Shown piece after piece: positions 47,879 to 55,975 of a DNA stretch of 64,000 bases. A model generated the notes under the pieces. That model worked only from the letters and a program-made list of their open reading frames with translations. It had not been told where the DNA came from and ran no database searches. Location: the NCBI RefSeq assembly GCF_027497195.1, contig NZ_CP114905.1, positions 7,542,001 to 7,606,000 on the forward strand, given 5' to 3'. A program made the translations under genes and the position numbers. Source of the stretch: Streptomyces sp. WMMC500 (GTDB lineage: Bacteria > Actinomycetota > Actinomycetes > Streptomycetales > Streptomycetaceae). Each line of letters begins with the position of its first letter. Positions within the stretch are counted from its first letter, which is position 1.

Positions 47879-48391
47879 CTAGCCCTCCGCCACCTGTGCC
47901 AGCCACCGCCGGTACGCCCCGGCGAACGGCTCCGCGCCCTCCGTCACCGCCGCCATCAGCCACTGCGCCGACGCCGTCGCGCGCGCCACGGTCTCCTCCG
48001 AGTAGCCGTAGCGCACCCGGTGTTCGGCGAACTCGTCCTCGTCCAGCAGCCGCGGCGCGTGCTCCCCGCGCCGCCGGGCGACGTCGAGGTCCAGGTCCAC
48101 CATGGTGACCTCCGCGGCCGAGCGCCAGCGCGGCGGAGTGGTGACGTCCGCGTAGAGGTCGGTGCGCCGCGGCGGGGCGTTGAACTCGGCGGTCCACCAG
48201 GCGTCGCGGGGGAAGAGCGCCACGTGCGCGCACTCGAGGGTCACGGGCGGTCCCGTGCCCTTGCGCGACGTGCCGCCGGGCGGCTGGCCGAGCCACACGC
48301 CGTGCTCGTCCTCGCCGAGGCGGCGCATGGTCGAGTTCCAGTGGAGGGTGCCGTCGTACTTGCGGTAGATCACGCGTACCAGGTCGGCCAT
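47879..48391 (-). CDS. DUF402 domain protein (FomD/Ntdp-like)
   Basis: A 170-residue soluble protein. Family features are the central [47 protein letters not shown] pattern, which supplies acidic residues for divalent metals. Related DUF402 proteins hydrolyse nucleoside di- or triphosphates or nucleotidyl intermediates. ATG 48391 is the natural start. It is separately promoted between the aminotransferase operon and a TetR gene. Confidence 0.9.
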   Translation of the reverse strand: MADLVRVIYRKYDGTLHWNSTMRRLGEDEHGVWLGQPPGGTSRKGTGPPVTLECAHVALFPRDAWWTAEFNAPPRRTDLYADVTTPPRWRSAAEVTMVDLDLDVARRRGEHAPRLLDEDEFAEHRVRYGYSEETVARATASAQWLMAAVTEGAEPFAGAYRRWLAQVAEG

Positions 48392-48449
48392 TGCGGGATC
48401 ATAGCCCCGGCCGCGGCCCGCGCCGCGCCGCCCCGGTGCCCGGCCCGCG

Positions 48450-49109
48450 TCAGCCCGACGGCTGCCCGCTGAGCTGGGCGAACTGCATGCGCAGCCCGTC
48501 CACGAGGGCCCGCAGCCCGGTGTCGAACGCGCCCTCGTCCACCTCCCGCCGGTGCTCCGCCAGCAGATGCGCCCGGCCGAGGTGCGGGTAGGCATCCGGG
48601 TGGTCCTCCGGGCGGTACACAGCGGGGTCGGCGACGAAGCCGCCCGCGAACGAGCCGAGCGCGGAGCCGGCCACGTAGTACCGCATCAGCGCGCCGACCC
48701 GGGTGGCATGCGCCGGCGGCCAGCCCGCGGCGACCATGCCGCCGAAGACGGCGTCCGCCAGCCGCAGCGACGCCGGCCTGCGGCCGGGGCCCTGGGCGAG
48801 CACGGGCACGATGTTCGGGTGCGCGGCCAGCGCCGCCCGGTACGACCTGGCCCAGGCGAGCAGCGCGTCGGGCCACGGCGAGCCGTCCGCGAACATCGAC
48901 AGGTCGACTTCCGCGACGACGGCGTCGACGGCGGCGTCCAGCAGTTCGTCCTTCGTCGTGAAGTGGTTGTACAGCGACGGCCCGCTGACGCCCAGCTCGG
49001 CGGCGAGCCGCCGGGTGGACAGGGCCTGCAGCCCCTCGGCGTCCACGAGGGCGAGCGCCGCCGTGACGATGCGCGCGCGGCTCAGCAGGGGCTTGCGGGG
49101 GCGGGCCAT
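48450..49109 (-). CDS. TetR-family regulator
   Basis: A 219-residue regulator. The HTH is at about residues 8-55 (SRARIVTAALALVDAEGLQALSTRRLAAELGVSGPSLYNHFTTKDELL) and a tetracycline-repressor-like ligand domain follows. ATG 49109 is preferred; ATG 49118 is possible. A TAAAAT -10 ends just before it, so the mRNA may be almost leaderless. The palindrome-like AAACTAGCAGCGCTAACC overlaps its -35, pointing to autoregulation. A similar site lies before the aldehyde dehydrogenase gene. Confidence 0.9.
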   Translation of the reverse strand: MARPRKPLLSRARIVTAALALVDAEGLQALSTRRLAAELGVSGPSLYNHFTTKDELLDAAVDAVVAEVDLSMFADGSPWPDALLAWARSYRAALAAHPNIVPVLAQGPGRRPASLRLADAVFGGMVAAGWPPAHATRVGALMRYYVAGSALGSFAGGFVADPAVYRPEDHPDAYPHLGRAHLLAEHRREVDEGAFDTGLRALVDGLRMQFAQLSGQPSG

Positions 49110-49138
49110 GCCGCACATTTTAGAGCGGGCGAAGCCGG

Positions 49139-49156
49139 AAACTAGCAGCGCTAACC
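49139..49156. promoter_or_regulatory. Autoregulatory site of the TetR gene
   Basis: AAACTAGCAGCGCTAACC overlaps the -35 of the TetR gene at 48450-49109 and has imperfect dyad symmetry (TAGC...GCTA). It shares AAACTAGC with the palindrome at 38707-38725 (reverse complement). Confidence 0.5.
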
Positions 49157-49201
49157 GCGGTCACGGCCCGGGCACCGGCCGCCCGGCCGGGTCGCGAGGG
49201 C

Positions 49202-49217
49202 CTAAGCGCTTGCTCAG
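49202..49217. promoter_or_regulatory. TetR operator copy 1 (CTAAGC-type)
   Basis: CTAAGC-GCTT-GCTCAG, one mismatch from a perfect palindrome, lies 52 bases before the TetR gene at 49269. The same motif recurs upstream of the MaoC gene at 50416-50431, so both are likely bound by this regulator. Confidence 0.7.
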
Positions 49218-49268
49218 CGTCGGGGGGTAGGGTGTTCTCCGCGGCCCCCGGGAGAGCGGAGAGCGAGC

Positions 49269-49925
49269 ATGCAGGACGTCCAGGAGCCCGCGGCCTGGGG
49301 CGGCGTCGAGCCGGAGGCGGCGCAGCGGCTGCTCACCGCGGGGGTCGAGGCCTTCGCGGAGCGCGGCTACCACGCCACCACCACCCGCGACATCGCCGGC
49401 CGTGCCGGGATGAGCCCTGCCGCGCTGTACATCCACTTCAGGACCAAGGAAGAGCTGCTCTTCCGCATCAGCCGCGTCGGCCACGAGCGGGCCCGGGGGG
49501 TCATCGCCGCCGCGGCGGAGTCCGAGGGCACGGCGGGGGAGCGGCTGGCGCGCGCCGTACGGACCTTCGCGCGCTGGCACGCGGAGCACCACACGACGGC
49601 GCGCGTGGTGCAGTACGAGCTGGCGGCGCTCGGCGAGGAGCACTACGCGGAGATCGTCGCGCTGCGGCGGGACATCGACCGGCTGGTGCGCGGGATCATC
49701 GAGGACGGCGTACGGGACGGCGAGTTCGCGGTGGCCGACGTGCCGGGGACGGCGCTGGCCGTGCTGTCGCTCTGCGTGGACGTGGCCCGCTGGTTCAGCG
49801 CGGCGGGCAGCAGGCCGCCGGGCGAGGTGGGGGCGCTGTACGCGGACCTGGTCGGCCGGATGGTCGCGGCGCCGGACGCGCGGGGCGGTCAGAAGGAGAA
49901 CGCGCGGGGCGGTCAGAAGGAGTAG
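49269..49925 (+). CDS. TetR-family regulator of the MaoC gene
   Basis: A 218-residue regulator with an HTH at about residues 20-68 (LLTAGVEAFAERGYHATTTRDIAGRAGMSPAALYIHFRTKEELL) and a C-terminal ligand domain. The extreme C terminus carries a duplicated ARGGQKE unit (49877-49922). Its coding end overlaps the convergent MaoC gene by 13 bases. Two CTAAGC-type operators (49202 and 50416) bracket this regulator and the MaoC gene, implying autoregulation and control of acyl-chain metabolism. Confidence 0.92.
   Translation: MQDVQEPAAWGGVEPEAAQRLLTAGVEAFAERGYHATTTRDIAGRAGMSPAALYIHFRTKEELLFRISRVGHERARGVIAAAAESEGTAGERLARAVRTFARWHAEHHTTARVVQYELAALGEEHYAEIVALRRDIDRLVRGIIEDGVRDGEFAVADVPGTALAVLSLCVDVARWFSAAGSRPPGEVGALYADLVGRMVAAPDARGGQKENARGGQKE
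49877..49922 (+). repeat. Small in-frame duplication at the end of the TetR gene
   Basis: GCGCGGGGCGGTCAGAAGGAG occurs twice with AAC between, so the protein ends in two ARGGQKE-type units. The second copy overlaps the end of the MaoC gene on the other strand. Confidence 0.85.
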
Positions 49926-50374
49926 CGGACCACCGACTCCGCGACGCACACGGGCTTCTCGCCGCCCTCGCGCTCGACCGTGTACCGCACGGCGAGCTGC
50001 ACGCCGCCCGCGACCTCGGTCACGTCCACGATCACGGCGGACGCCCGCAGCCGGGAGTTCACGGGGACGGGGGCGGGGAAGCGCACCTTGTTCGTGCCGT
50101 AGTTGACGCCCATGCGGACGCCCGTGACGTCGATGAGCTGGGGGCCGAAGAGCGGCAGCAGCGAGAGCGTGAGGTACCCGTGGGCGATCGTGCCGCCGAA
50201 CGGGCCGCCGGCGGCCCGCTCCGGGTCGACGTGGATCCACTGGTGGTCGCCGGTCGCCTCGGCGAACAGGTCGATGCGCCGCTGGTCGATCTCCACCCAG
50301 TCGGTGGGCCCCAACTGCTCGCCCACCGCGCCCTTCAGCTCGTCGACCGAGGTGAACGTGCGGGGCTCTGCCAT
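49913..50374 (-). CDS. MaoC-family enoyl-CoA hydratase/dehydratase
   Basis: A 153-residue hot-dog-fold hydratase. The hydratase-2 motif FAEATGDHQWIHVDPERA lies near residue 36, with catalytic Asp and His, followed by PFGGTIAHGYLTLSLLPLF. It hydrates trans-2-enoyl-CoA to (R)-3-hydroxyacyl-CoA. ATG 50374 is chosen because GGGAGG lies six bases before it. A CTAAGC-type TetR operator lies in its promoter. It ends inside the convergent TetR gene. Confidence 0.93.
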   Translation of the reverse strand: MAEPRTFTSVDELKGAVGEQLGPTDWVEIDQRRIDLFAEATGDHQWIHVDPERAAGGPFGGTIAHGYLTLSLLPLFGPQLIDVTGVRMGVNYGTNKVRFPAPVPVNSRLRASAVIVDVTEVAGGVQLAVRYTVEREGGEKPVCVAESVVRYSF

Positions 50375-50415
50375 GGCGTGCCTCCCGGGGCGGACGAGGG
50401 TTGCGTCGGGATGGT

Positions 50416-50431
50416 CTAAGCGACTGCTTAG
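50416..50431. promoter_or_regulatory. TetR operator copy 2 (CTAAGC-type)
   Basis: The perfect palindrome CTAAGC-GACT-GCTTAG lies 42 bases upstream of the MaoC start. It matches the site at 49202 and is the likely target of the TetR regulator at 49269. Confidence 0.75.
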
Positions 50432-50505
50432 CATGGTCGGACCGCGGGTGACTGTCAACGGCCGCGCCGCCGGTGGCGGCTCCTGTCCGAGAGCTTCCCC
50501 GCGGC

Positions 50506-50521
50506 ATACCGACCGGTTAGT
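50506..50521. promoter_or_regulatory. TetR operator, ACCGACCGGT-type, upstream of the SDR gene
   Basis: ATACCGACCGGTTAGT, preceded by GC, shares the 14-mer GCATACCGACCGGT with the reverse complement of the site at 54334-54353. It lies 36 bases before the SDR gene. Confidence 0.7.
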
Positions 50522-50556
50522 CTGCGCGGTGTCGGCAACCGCGGGGAAGGGGCACC

Positions 50557-51318
50557 ATGGGCAGCGTGCGGGACGCGCGGGCGGTGGTCACCGGCGGCGG
50601 CGCCGGCATCGGCGCCGCGCTGGCGCGGCGGCTCGCCGCGGCGGGTGCCCGGGTCGCCGTCAACGACCTCGACGCCGACAGGGCAGCGGCCGTGGCAGCC
50701 GGGATCGGCGGCGTCGCGCTGCCCGGCGACGCCTCCGGCGCCGTGGCCGCCGGCCGCGAGGCGCTCGGCGGCATCGACCTCTTCTGCGCCAACGCAGGCG
50801 TCGCCACCGGCGGCGGCCCCGAGGCCGCGGACGACGAGTGGTCCGCCGCCTGGGACGTCAACGTCATGGCCCACGTGCGGGCCGCGCGCGAACTGCTGCC
50901 GGAGTGGCTGGAGCGCGGCGAGGGCCGGTTCGTCGCCACCGTCTCGGCCGCCGGCCTGCTGTCGATGGTCGGCGCCGCCCCGTACAGCGTCACCAAGCAC
51001 GCCGCGCTCGCCTTCGCCGAGTGGCTGTCCCTCACGTACCGCCACCGCGGCATCGCCGTGCACGCGGTCTGTCCCCAGGGCGTACGCACCGACATGCTCC
51101 GCGCCACCGGCGCCGCCGGGGACCTCGTCCTCGTCCCCGGCGCCCTCGAACCCGAGCAGGTGGCCGACGCCGTCCTGGCCGGCATCGCCGAGGACCGCTT
51201 CCTGATCCTGCCGCACCCCGAGGTCGCCGGCTACAGCGCTCTCCGCGCCACAGACCCGGACCGCTGGCTGGCGGGCATGAACCACCTGCAGCGGACACTG
51301 GAGGACGGCCGGGGCTGA
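50557..51318 (+). CDS. Short-chain dehydrogenase/reductase
   Basis: A 253-residue SDR. The NAD(P) motif VVTGGGAGIGAALARRLAAAG is at residues 10-30, followed by CANAGVA, the catalytic Ser in VATVSAAGLLSMVG near residue 128 and Tyr-x3-Lys in APYSVTKHAAL near residue 147. It oxidises or reduces a hydroxyacyl or similar substrate. Upstream is an ACCGACCGGT-type operator shared with the phosphotransferase/acyl-CoA dehydrogenase operon. A TetR gene follows 90 bases downstream. Confidence 0.93.
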   Translation: MGSVRDARAVVTGGGAGIGAALARRLAAAGARVAVNDLDADRAAAVAAGIGGVALPGDASGAVAAGREALGGIDLFCANAGVATGGGPEAADDEWSAAWDVNVMAHVRAARELLPEWLERGEGRFVATVSAAGLLSMVGAAPYSVTKHAALAFAEWLSLTYRHRGIAVHAVCPQGVRTDMLRATGAAGDLVLVPGALEPEQVADAVLAGIAEDRFLILPHPEVAGYSALRATDPDRWLAGMNHLQRTLEDGRG

Positions 51319-51408
51319 CGCGGGCGCCCCGCGGGTCCCTCCCGCCCGCCGGGACGCGCCGGGGCGCAGGGCCGACACTGGAGGCCGGAACGACGAAAGG
51401 GCGAGGAG

Positions 51409-52002
51409 ATGGCGACGACGACGGGCGGGAGCGGCGGGACGGTGCCGGAGCGGCTGCTCGCCGCCGCCACGAGGCTCTTCGCGGAGCGGGGTTTCGACCG
51501 CACCTCGGTGCAGGAACTCGTCGAGGCGGCGGGCGTCACCAAGGGCGCCCTCTACCACTACTTCGGCTCCAAGGACGACCTGCTGCACGAGATCTACGGC
51601 CGCCTCCTGCGGCTCCAGCAGGAGCGCCTCGACCACTTCGCGGCGCTGGACGCCCCGGTCGAGTACCGCCTGCGGGAGGCCGCCGCGGACGTCGTCGTCA
51701 CCACCGTCGACCATCACGAGGACGCGCTCATCTTCTTCCGCTCGATGCACATGCTGAGCCCGGAGAAGTCCAAGGAGGTACGGGCCGAGCGGCGCCGCTA
51801 CCACGAGCGGTTCCGCAGCCTGATCGAGGAGGGCCAGGCCACCGGCGTGTTCTCCACCGTCACGCCGGCCGACCTGGTGGTCGACTACCACTTCGGGGCG
51901 CTGCACCACCTGGGCAGTTGGTACCGCAGGGACGGGCCGATGTCGGCGCGGGAGGTCGGCGACCACCTGGCCGAGCTACTGATGCGCGCGCTGCGCCCGT
52001 AG
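51409..52002 (+). CDS. TetR-family regulator of the acyl-CoA dehydrogenase module
   Basis: A 197-residue regulator. The HTH is at about residues 12-60 (ERLLAAATRLFAERGFDRTSVQELVEAAGVTKGALYHYFGSKDDLL). The ligand domain has the acyl-CoA-type pattern with FFRSMHMLSPEKSKEVRAERRRYHERF, seen in KstR2/fatty-acyl-CoA regulators. ATG 51409 follows GCGAGGAG. It lies between the SDR and the convergent acyl-CoA dehydrogenase operon, each having an ACCGACCGGT-type operator, so it is the best candidate repressor of both. Confidence 0.92.
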   Translation: MATTTGGSGGTVPERLLAAATRLFAERGFDRTSVQELVEAAGVTKGALYHYFGSKDDLLHEIYGRLLRLQQERLDHFAALDAPVEYRLREAAADVVVTTVDHHEDALIFFRSMHMLSPEKSKEVRAERRRYHERFRSLIEEGQATGVFSTVTPADLVVDYHFGALHHLGSWYRRDGPMSAREVGDHLAELLMRALRP

Positions 52003-52026
52003 CGCCCGAAGCTCCGGGCGTACGAC

Positions 52027-53250
52027 TCACGCGCCCGGCGCGTACTTCCTCAACTCGCGCCGGGCCAGCGACCGCTGGTGCACCTCGTCCGGACCGTCCG
52101 CCAGCCGCAGCGTGCGCGCGCCCGCCCACAGCTCGGCCAGCGGCGTGTCCTGGCTGACGCCCGCGGCGCCGTGCAACTGCACCGCGCGGTCCAGGATGCC
52201 GGTGACCTCGCGCGGCACGGCGATCTTGATGGCCTGGATCTCCGTGTGCGCGCCGCGGTTGCCGACCGTGTCCATCAGCCACGCGGTCTTCAGCACCAGC
52301 AGCCGCAACTGCTCCACCGCCACCCGGGCGTCCGCGATCCACGTCTGCACCACGCCCTGCCGCGCCAGCTCCTTGCCGAACGCCGAACGGTCCAGCGCGC
52401 GCCGGCACATCAGCTCGATCGCCCGCTCCGCCATGCCGATCAGCCGCATGCAGTGGTGGATACGGCCCGGCCCCAGCCGCGCCTGCGCGATGGCGAAACC
52501 GCCGCCCTCCTCGCCGATCAGGTGCGCCGCCGGGACCCGTACGTCGTCGAGCACGATCTCGGCGTGGCCGCCGTGCAGATGGTCCTCGAAGCCGTAGACC
52601 TGCATGGCCCGGCGGACGGTGAGGCCGGGGGTGTCGCGCGGGACGAGGACCATGGACTGCTGGCGGCGCGGGTCCTGCCCGTGCGGGTCGGTCTTGCCCA
52701 TGACGATGAACACGGCGCAGTCCGGGTTCATCGCCCCGGAGATGTACCACTTGCGGCCGTTGAGCACGTACGAGCCGCCGTCCCGCTCGATCCGGGTCTC
52801 GACGTTCGTGGCGTCGGAGGACGCGACGGCCGGCTCGGTCATCGCGAACGCCGACCGGATACGTCCCTCCAGCAGCGGCTCCAGCCACCGCTCGCGCTGC
52901 TCCGCCGAGCCGAACTCGGCCAGCAGTTCCATGTTCCCGGTGTCCGGCGCGCTGCAGTTGAGCGCCACCGGCGCCAGGTGCGGGCTGCGGCCGGTGATCT
53001 CGGCGAGCGGCGCGTACTGCAGGTTGGTCAGGCCGGCGCCGTACGCGCTGTCGGGAAGGAAGAGGTTCCACAGCCCCCTCTTGCGTGCCTCGGCGCGCAG
53101 CTCGTGCACGACGGGCGGGTGCACCCACGGGTCGCCCTGCTCGGCGAGCTGCGCGGCGGCGACCGGCTCCGCGGGGTAGACGTGCTCGGTCATGAAGGCG
53201 AGCAGGCGCTCGCGCAGTTCCTCGGTACGGGCGTCGGGTGCGAAGTCCAT
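52027..53250 (-). CDS. Acyl-CoA dehydrogenase
   Basis: A 407-residue flavoenzyme that forms trans-2-enoyl-CoA. Typical segments are FAMTEPAVASSDATNVET near residue 136, the FAD region WYISGAMNPDCAVFIVMGK near 165, MQVYGFEDHLHGGHAEI near 215, SAFGKELARQG near 285 and the C-terminal QLHGAAGVSQDTPLAELWAGARTLRLADGPDEVH. The last block fits the ACAD10/11-like branch. It lies six bases after the phosphotransferase gene, its natural partner. Confidence 0.95.
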   Translation of the reverse strand: MDFAPDARTEELRERLLAFMTEHVYPAEPVAAAQLAEQGDPWVHPPVVHELRAEARKRGLWNLFLPDSAYGAGLTNLQYAPLAEITGRSPHLAPVALNCSAPDTGNMELLAEFGSAEQRERWLEPLLEGRIRSAFAMTEPAVASSDATNVETRIERDGGSYVLNGRKWYISGAMNPDCAVFIVMGKTDPHGQDPRRQQSMVLVPRDTPGLTVRRAMQVYGFEDHLHGGHAEIVLDDVRVPAAHLIGEEGGGFAIAQARLGPGRIHHCMRLIGMAERAIELMCRRALDRSAFGKELARQGVVQTWIADARVAVEQLRLLVLKTAWLMDTVGNRGAHTEIQAIKIAVPREVTGILDRAVQLHGAAGVSQDTPLAELWAGARTLRLADGPDEVHQRSLARRELRKYAPGA

Positions 53251-53256
53251 GGCCGG

Positions 53257-54276
53257 TCAGCCTTCCTGCAGAGTGGTGCGGCCGCCCGCGATGAAGCGCG
53301 GCACGAGCTCGCCGATGCGGTCGAAGCCGGCGCCGACGGTCTGGCCGAGCGTGAAGCGGTAGTGGATGCCCTCCAGGATCACGGCGAGCTTGAAGTACGC
53401 GAAGGCCGTGTACCACGACACGCGGGAGACGTCCCGGCCGGACCGCTCGGCGTAGCGGGCGGTGATCTCGGCGGGGGTCGGGTGGCCGGGGGCGTCGGCG
53501 GTGGTGGCGATGGGGGAGTCTCCGCCCGCGTTGCTGCTGTACATGGCCAGCAGGCCGAGGTCCGTGAGCGGGTCGCCGAGTGTCGACATCTCCCAGTCCA
53601 GGACGGCGGTCACGGTGTCGTCGCCGTCGACGAGGGCGTTGTCGAGGCGGTAGTCGCCGTGGACGACGGCGGGCGCGGAGCCGGACGGCAGGTCGCGGGC
53701 GAGGGCGTCGTGCAGCTCGTCGATGCCGGGCAGCTCGCGGCTGCGGGAGGCGTCGAGCTGCTTGCCCCAGCGGCGCAGTTGCCGCTCCAGGAACCCGTCG
53801 GGCCGGCCGAAGTCGCCGAGGCCCACGGCACCGGGGTCGACGGCGTGCAGGCGGACCAGGGTGTCGACGAGGCCGTCCACCACGGCGCGGGTGCGCGCCG
53901 GGCCCAGCGGGGCCAGTTGCCCGGCCGTACGGTACACCGTGCCGGGGACGGACTCCATGACGTAGAAGGGGGCGCCGAGCACGGCGTCGTCGGTGCAGAG
54001 CAGCAGCGTGCGCGGCACGGGGACCGGGGTGGGGTGCAGGGCGGTGAGCACGCGGTGCTCGCGGGCCATGTCGTGCGCGGTGGCGAGGACGTGGCCGAGC
54101 GGGGGACGGCGGACGACCCAGCGGCCGGTGCCGTCGGTCACGTCGTACGTGAGGTTGGACCGGCCGCCCTCGATGAGCCGGGCGCGGAGCCCGCCGCGGA
54201 CGAGCCCGGGAATCCGCGCGTCGAGGTGACGGCGCAGCGCGTCGAGGTCGAGACCGGGCGGGTGGTCGTCGCTCAT
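53257..54276 (-). CDS. APH-type phosphotransferase (ACAD10/11 N-terminal-domain homologue)
   Basis: A 339-residue kinase-fold protein. Motifs are IEGGRSNLTYDV near residue 36, the catalytic loop AVVHGDYRLDNALVDG near 202 and AVLDWEMSTLGDPLTDLG (metal-binding) near 223. In animals this domain is fused to acyl-CoA dehydrogenase in ACAD10/11, where it phosphorylates 4-hydroxyacyl-CoA. Here the two are separate genes six bases apart. A good operator lies 58 bases upstream. GGAGGG precedes ATG 54276. Confidence 0.92.
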   Translation of the reverse strand: MSDDHPPGLDLDALRRHLDARIPGLVRGGLRARLIEGGRSNLTYDVTDGTGRWVVRRPPLGHVLATAHDMAREHRVLTALHPTPVPVPRTLLLCTDDAVLGAPFYVMESVPGTVYRTAGQLAPLGPARTRAVVDGLVDTLVRLHAVDPGAVGLGDFGRPDGFLERQLRRWGKQLDASRSRELPGIDELHDALARDLPSGSAPAVVHGDYRLDNALVDGDDTVTAVLDWEMSTLGDPLTDLGLLAMYSSNAGGDSPIATTADAPGHPTPAEITARYAERSGRDVSRVSWYTAFAYFKLAVILEGIHYRFTLGQTVGAGFDRIGELVPRFIAGGRTTLQEG

Positions 54277-54333
54277 ACGGGGTCCCTCCGGGACGGCGGC
54301 AGCGGGGGCCCGGGTCAGGGGCCCGGGTCCATA

Positions 54334-54353
54334 ATGCCGACCGGTCGGTATGC
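54334..54353. promoter_or_regulatory. TetR operator, ACCGACCGGT-type, upstream of the phosphotransferase operon
   Basis: ATGCCGACCGGTCGGTATGC is nearly a perfect palindrome around GACCGGTC. The reverse complement shares 14 bases with the site at 50504-50517 before the SDR gene. It overlaps the -35 region of the phosphotransferase/acyl-CoA dehydrogenase operon. Confidence 0.75.
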
Positions 54354-54385
54354 AGTCCAGGCCGGAGAACCGGCCGGCCGCGCTA

Positions 54386-54448
54386 GCCGCGCTGTGTGCG
54401 CTGGCCGCGCTGTGTGCGCTGGCCGCGCTGTGTGCGCTGTGTGCGCTG
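54386..54448 (+). repeat. 18-bp tandem repeat (three copies plus part)
   Basis: The unit GCCGCGCTGTGTGCGCTG occurs three times without change (54386, 54404, 54422), followed by TGTGCGCTG. It is non-coding, between the phosphotransferase promoter and the 3' end of the next minus-strand gene. It looks like replication slippage; it may also act as a hairpin-rich terminator region. Confidence 0.9.
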
Positions 54449-54496
54449 TGCGCACCGCCGGGTTCCGTGCTCGTCCCGCCGCGCCCGCCGCAGGCG

Positions 54497-55864
54497 CTAC
54501 GCGTGGCAGGGCATCATCTCGCCGCCGTTCAGCGCCGCCATGTCCGCGAAGTACTCCGCCGCGTCCAGCGGACCGCCCTCCGGCTCGCCGGCCAGCTCGC
54601 TGTACGCCCGGTGCAGATTCGCCACCAGCCGCTCCGGCTCCCGCAGCCCCGCGAACGCCTCCGGGTCCGCAGCACGCGCGGTCTCCAGCGGCGTCCGGCC
54701 CGCGGCGCGGCCCTGCGCCGCCAGCTCGCCGACGTACCGCAGGTACCGCTCCACCGCGTCGAACACCCCCGCGTCCGTCACCGGCCCGTGCCCCGGCACC
54801 ACCGTCTCCGCGCCCAGCGACCGCAGGTGCTCCAGCGCCCGCAGCGAGCCCCCGAGCGAGCCGAACGCGACGAACGGCGTCCCGCCGCACAGCGCGATGT
54901 CCCCGGCGAACACGACCCGCTGCTCCGGCAGCCACACCACCGTGTCGCCGACCGTGTGCGCGGGCCCCGGGTGCAGCAGCCGCACCTCCGTGCCGCCCGC
55001 GGTCAGCGTCATCGACTCCGTGTACGTCATGTCCGGCGCCGTCAGCCGCACGTCCCCGTACTCCACCTCCGGCCACACCAGCTCCAGATGGCGCCCCGCG
55101 GCGAGCACCTGCTGCCGGCACGCGGCGTGGCCGACGACCGTGGCGGGCGCGAAGACGCTGTTGCCGTACGTGTGGTCGCCGTGGTGGTGGGTGTTGACCA
55201 CGAGCGCCGGTTCGGGCGCCCCGCTGGCGAGCACCGCCTCCCGCAGCAGCCGCGCCCGGCGCTCGGTGGCCGCGGTGTCGACGAGCAGCGTGGTCGTGCC
55301 GTCGCTGACGAAGCCCGCGTTGCTCAGGCACCAGCCGCCGTCCGGCTGGATGTAGGCGTGCACGCCGGGGGCGAGCTGCACGCAGTACGGCGTGCGGGCG
55401 GCGTCGACCGCGCGGTCCACGATCTGCGCCGGCGTGCCGTCGATGCCGACCGCCGCCCCGTGCTCGTCGGGCGCCAGCGGTTCGAGCGCCGCGAACTGCG
55501 CGTCCAGCACGTCGTGCGGCACGAACAGCTCCTTGCGCTCGGCCAGCCGCGCGCCGACCAGCTTCCGCGAGCCCGCCAGGTGCAGGAAGTACAGCCCCGG
55601 CACCGCGGCCGCGAGCCGGTCGCGGTCGCGGCGGCGCAGCGCGGTCCTGCTGACGACGCCGCCGCTCGCGGCCCGCCTGCGGAGCCAGCCGGCGACGGCG
55701 TCGTGGGGCGGCTCGGCGAACCCGCCGGAGAGGCCGGCCTCCCGGCAGATGTCCGCGCCGTCCGCGTACGGCACGTTCAACCGCTCGGCCAGCTCCCGGC
55801 CCACCGTGGTCTTGCCGCAGCCGGACACTCCCATGACGACGATCAACGGCACGGTCACGGCCAT
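54497..55864 (-). CDS. Gluconokinase-like kinase fused to a metallo-beta-lactamase-fold hydrolase
   Basis: A 455-residue two-domain protein. The N-terminal domain (about residues 1-160) is gluconokinase-like: P-loop VMGVSGCGKTTVGRELAERL, then LRRRDRDRLAAAVPGLYFLHL, LAERKELFVPHDVLDAQFAALE and PDEHGAAVGIDG. Its gluconate-binding DGDDLHPEAN motif is altered (DGADICREAG). The C-terminal domain (about 165-400) is an MBL fold with NTHHHGDHTYGN, GHA, GDIALCGG and VVPGHGPV for two metals. ATG 55864 fits GAGGGG better than ATG 55870. The pair of activities is unusual and its job is unknown. Confidence 0.85.
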   Translation of the reverse strand: MAVTVPLIVVMGVSGCGKTTVGRELAERLNVPYADGADICREAGLSGGFAEPPHDAVAGWLRRRAASGGVVSRTALRRRDRDRLAAAVPGLYFLHLAGSRKLVGARLAERKELFVPHDVLDAQFAALEPLAPDEHGAAVGIDGTPAQIVDRAVDAARTPYCVQLAPGVHAYIQPDGGWCLSNAGFVSDGTTTLLVDTAATERRARLLREAVLASGAPEPALVVNTHHHGDHTYGNSVFAPATVVGHAACRQQVLAAGRHLELVWPEVEYGDVRLTAPDMTYTESMTLTAGGTEVRLLHPGPAHTVGDTVVWLPEQRVVFAGDIALCGGTPFVAFGSLGGSLRALEHLRSLGAETVVPGHGPVTDAGVFDAVERYLRYVGELAAQGRAAGRTPLETARAADPEAFAGLREPERLVANLHRAYSELAGEPEGGPLDAAEYFADMAALNGGEMMPCHA

Positions 55865-55975
55865 GCGCATGCCCCCTCAAGAAAGCTCCCGCCCGCGCTG
55901 TGGTGCTGCTGCGAGCTTAGAACCACGCACCGGCGCGCGCGGCGGCCCGCAAGCGGCACCTGCCGGGGAGACCCG

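Noticed and set aside
54386..54448. CRISPR-like array
   Set aside because: The 18-bp units are directly adjacent with no spacers; it is a plain tandem repeat.
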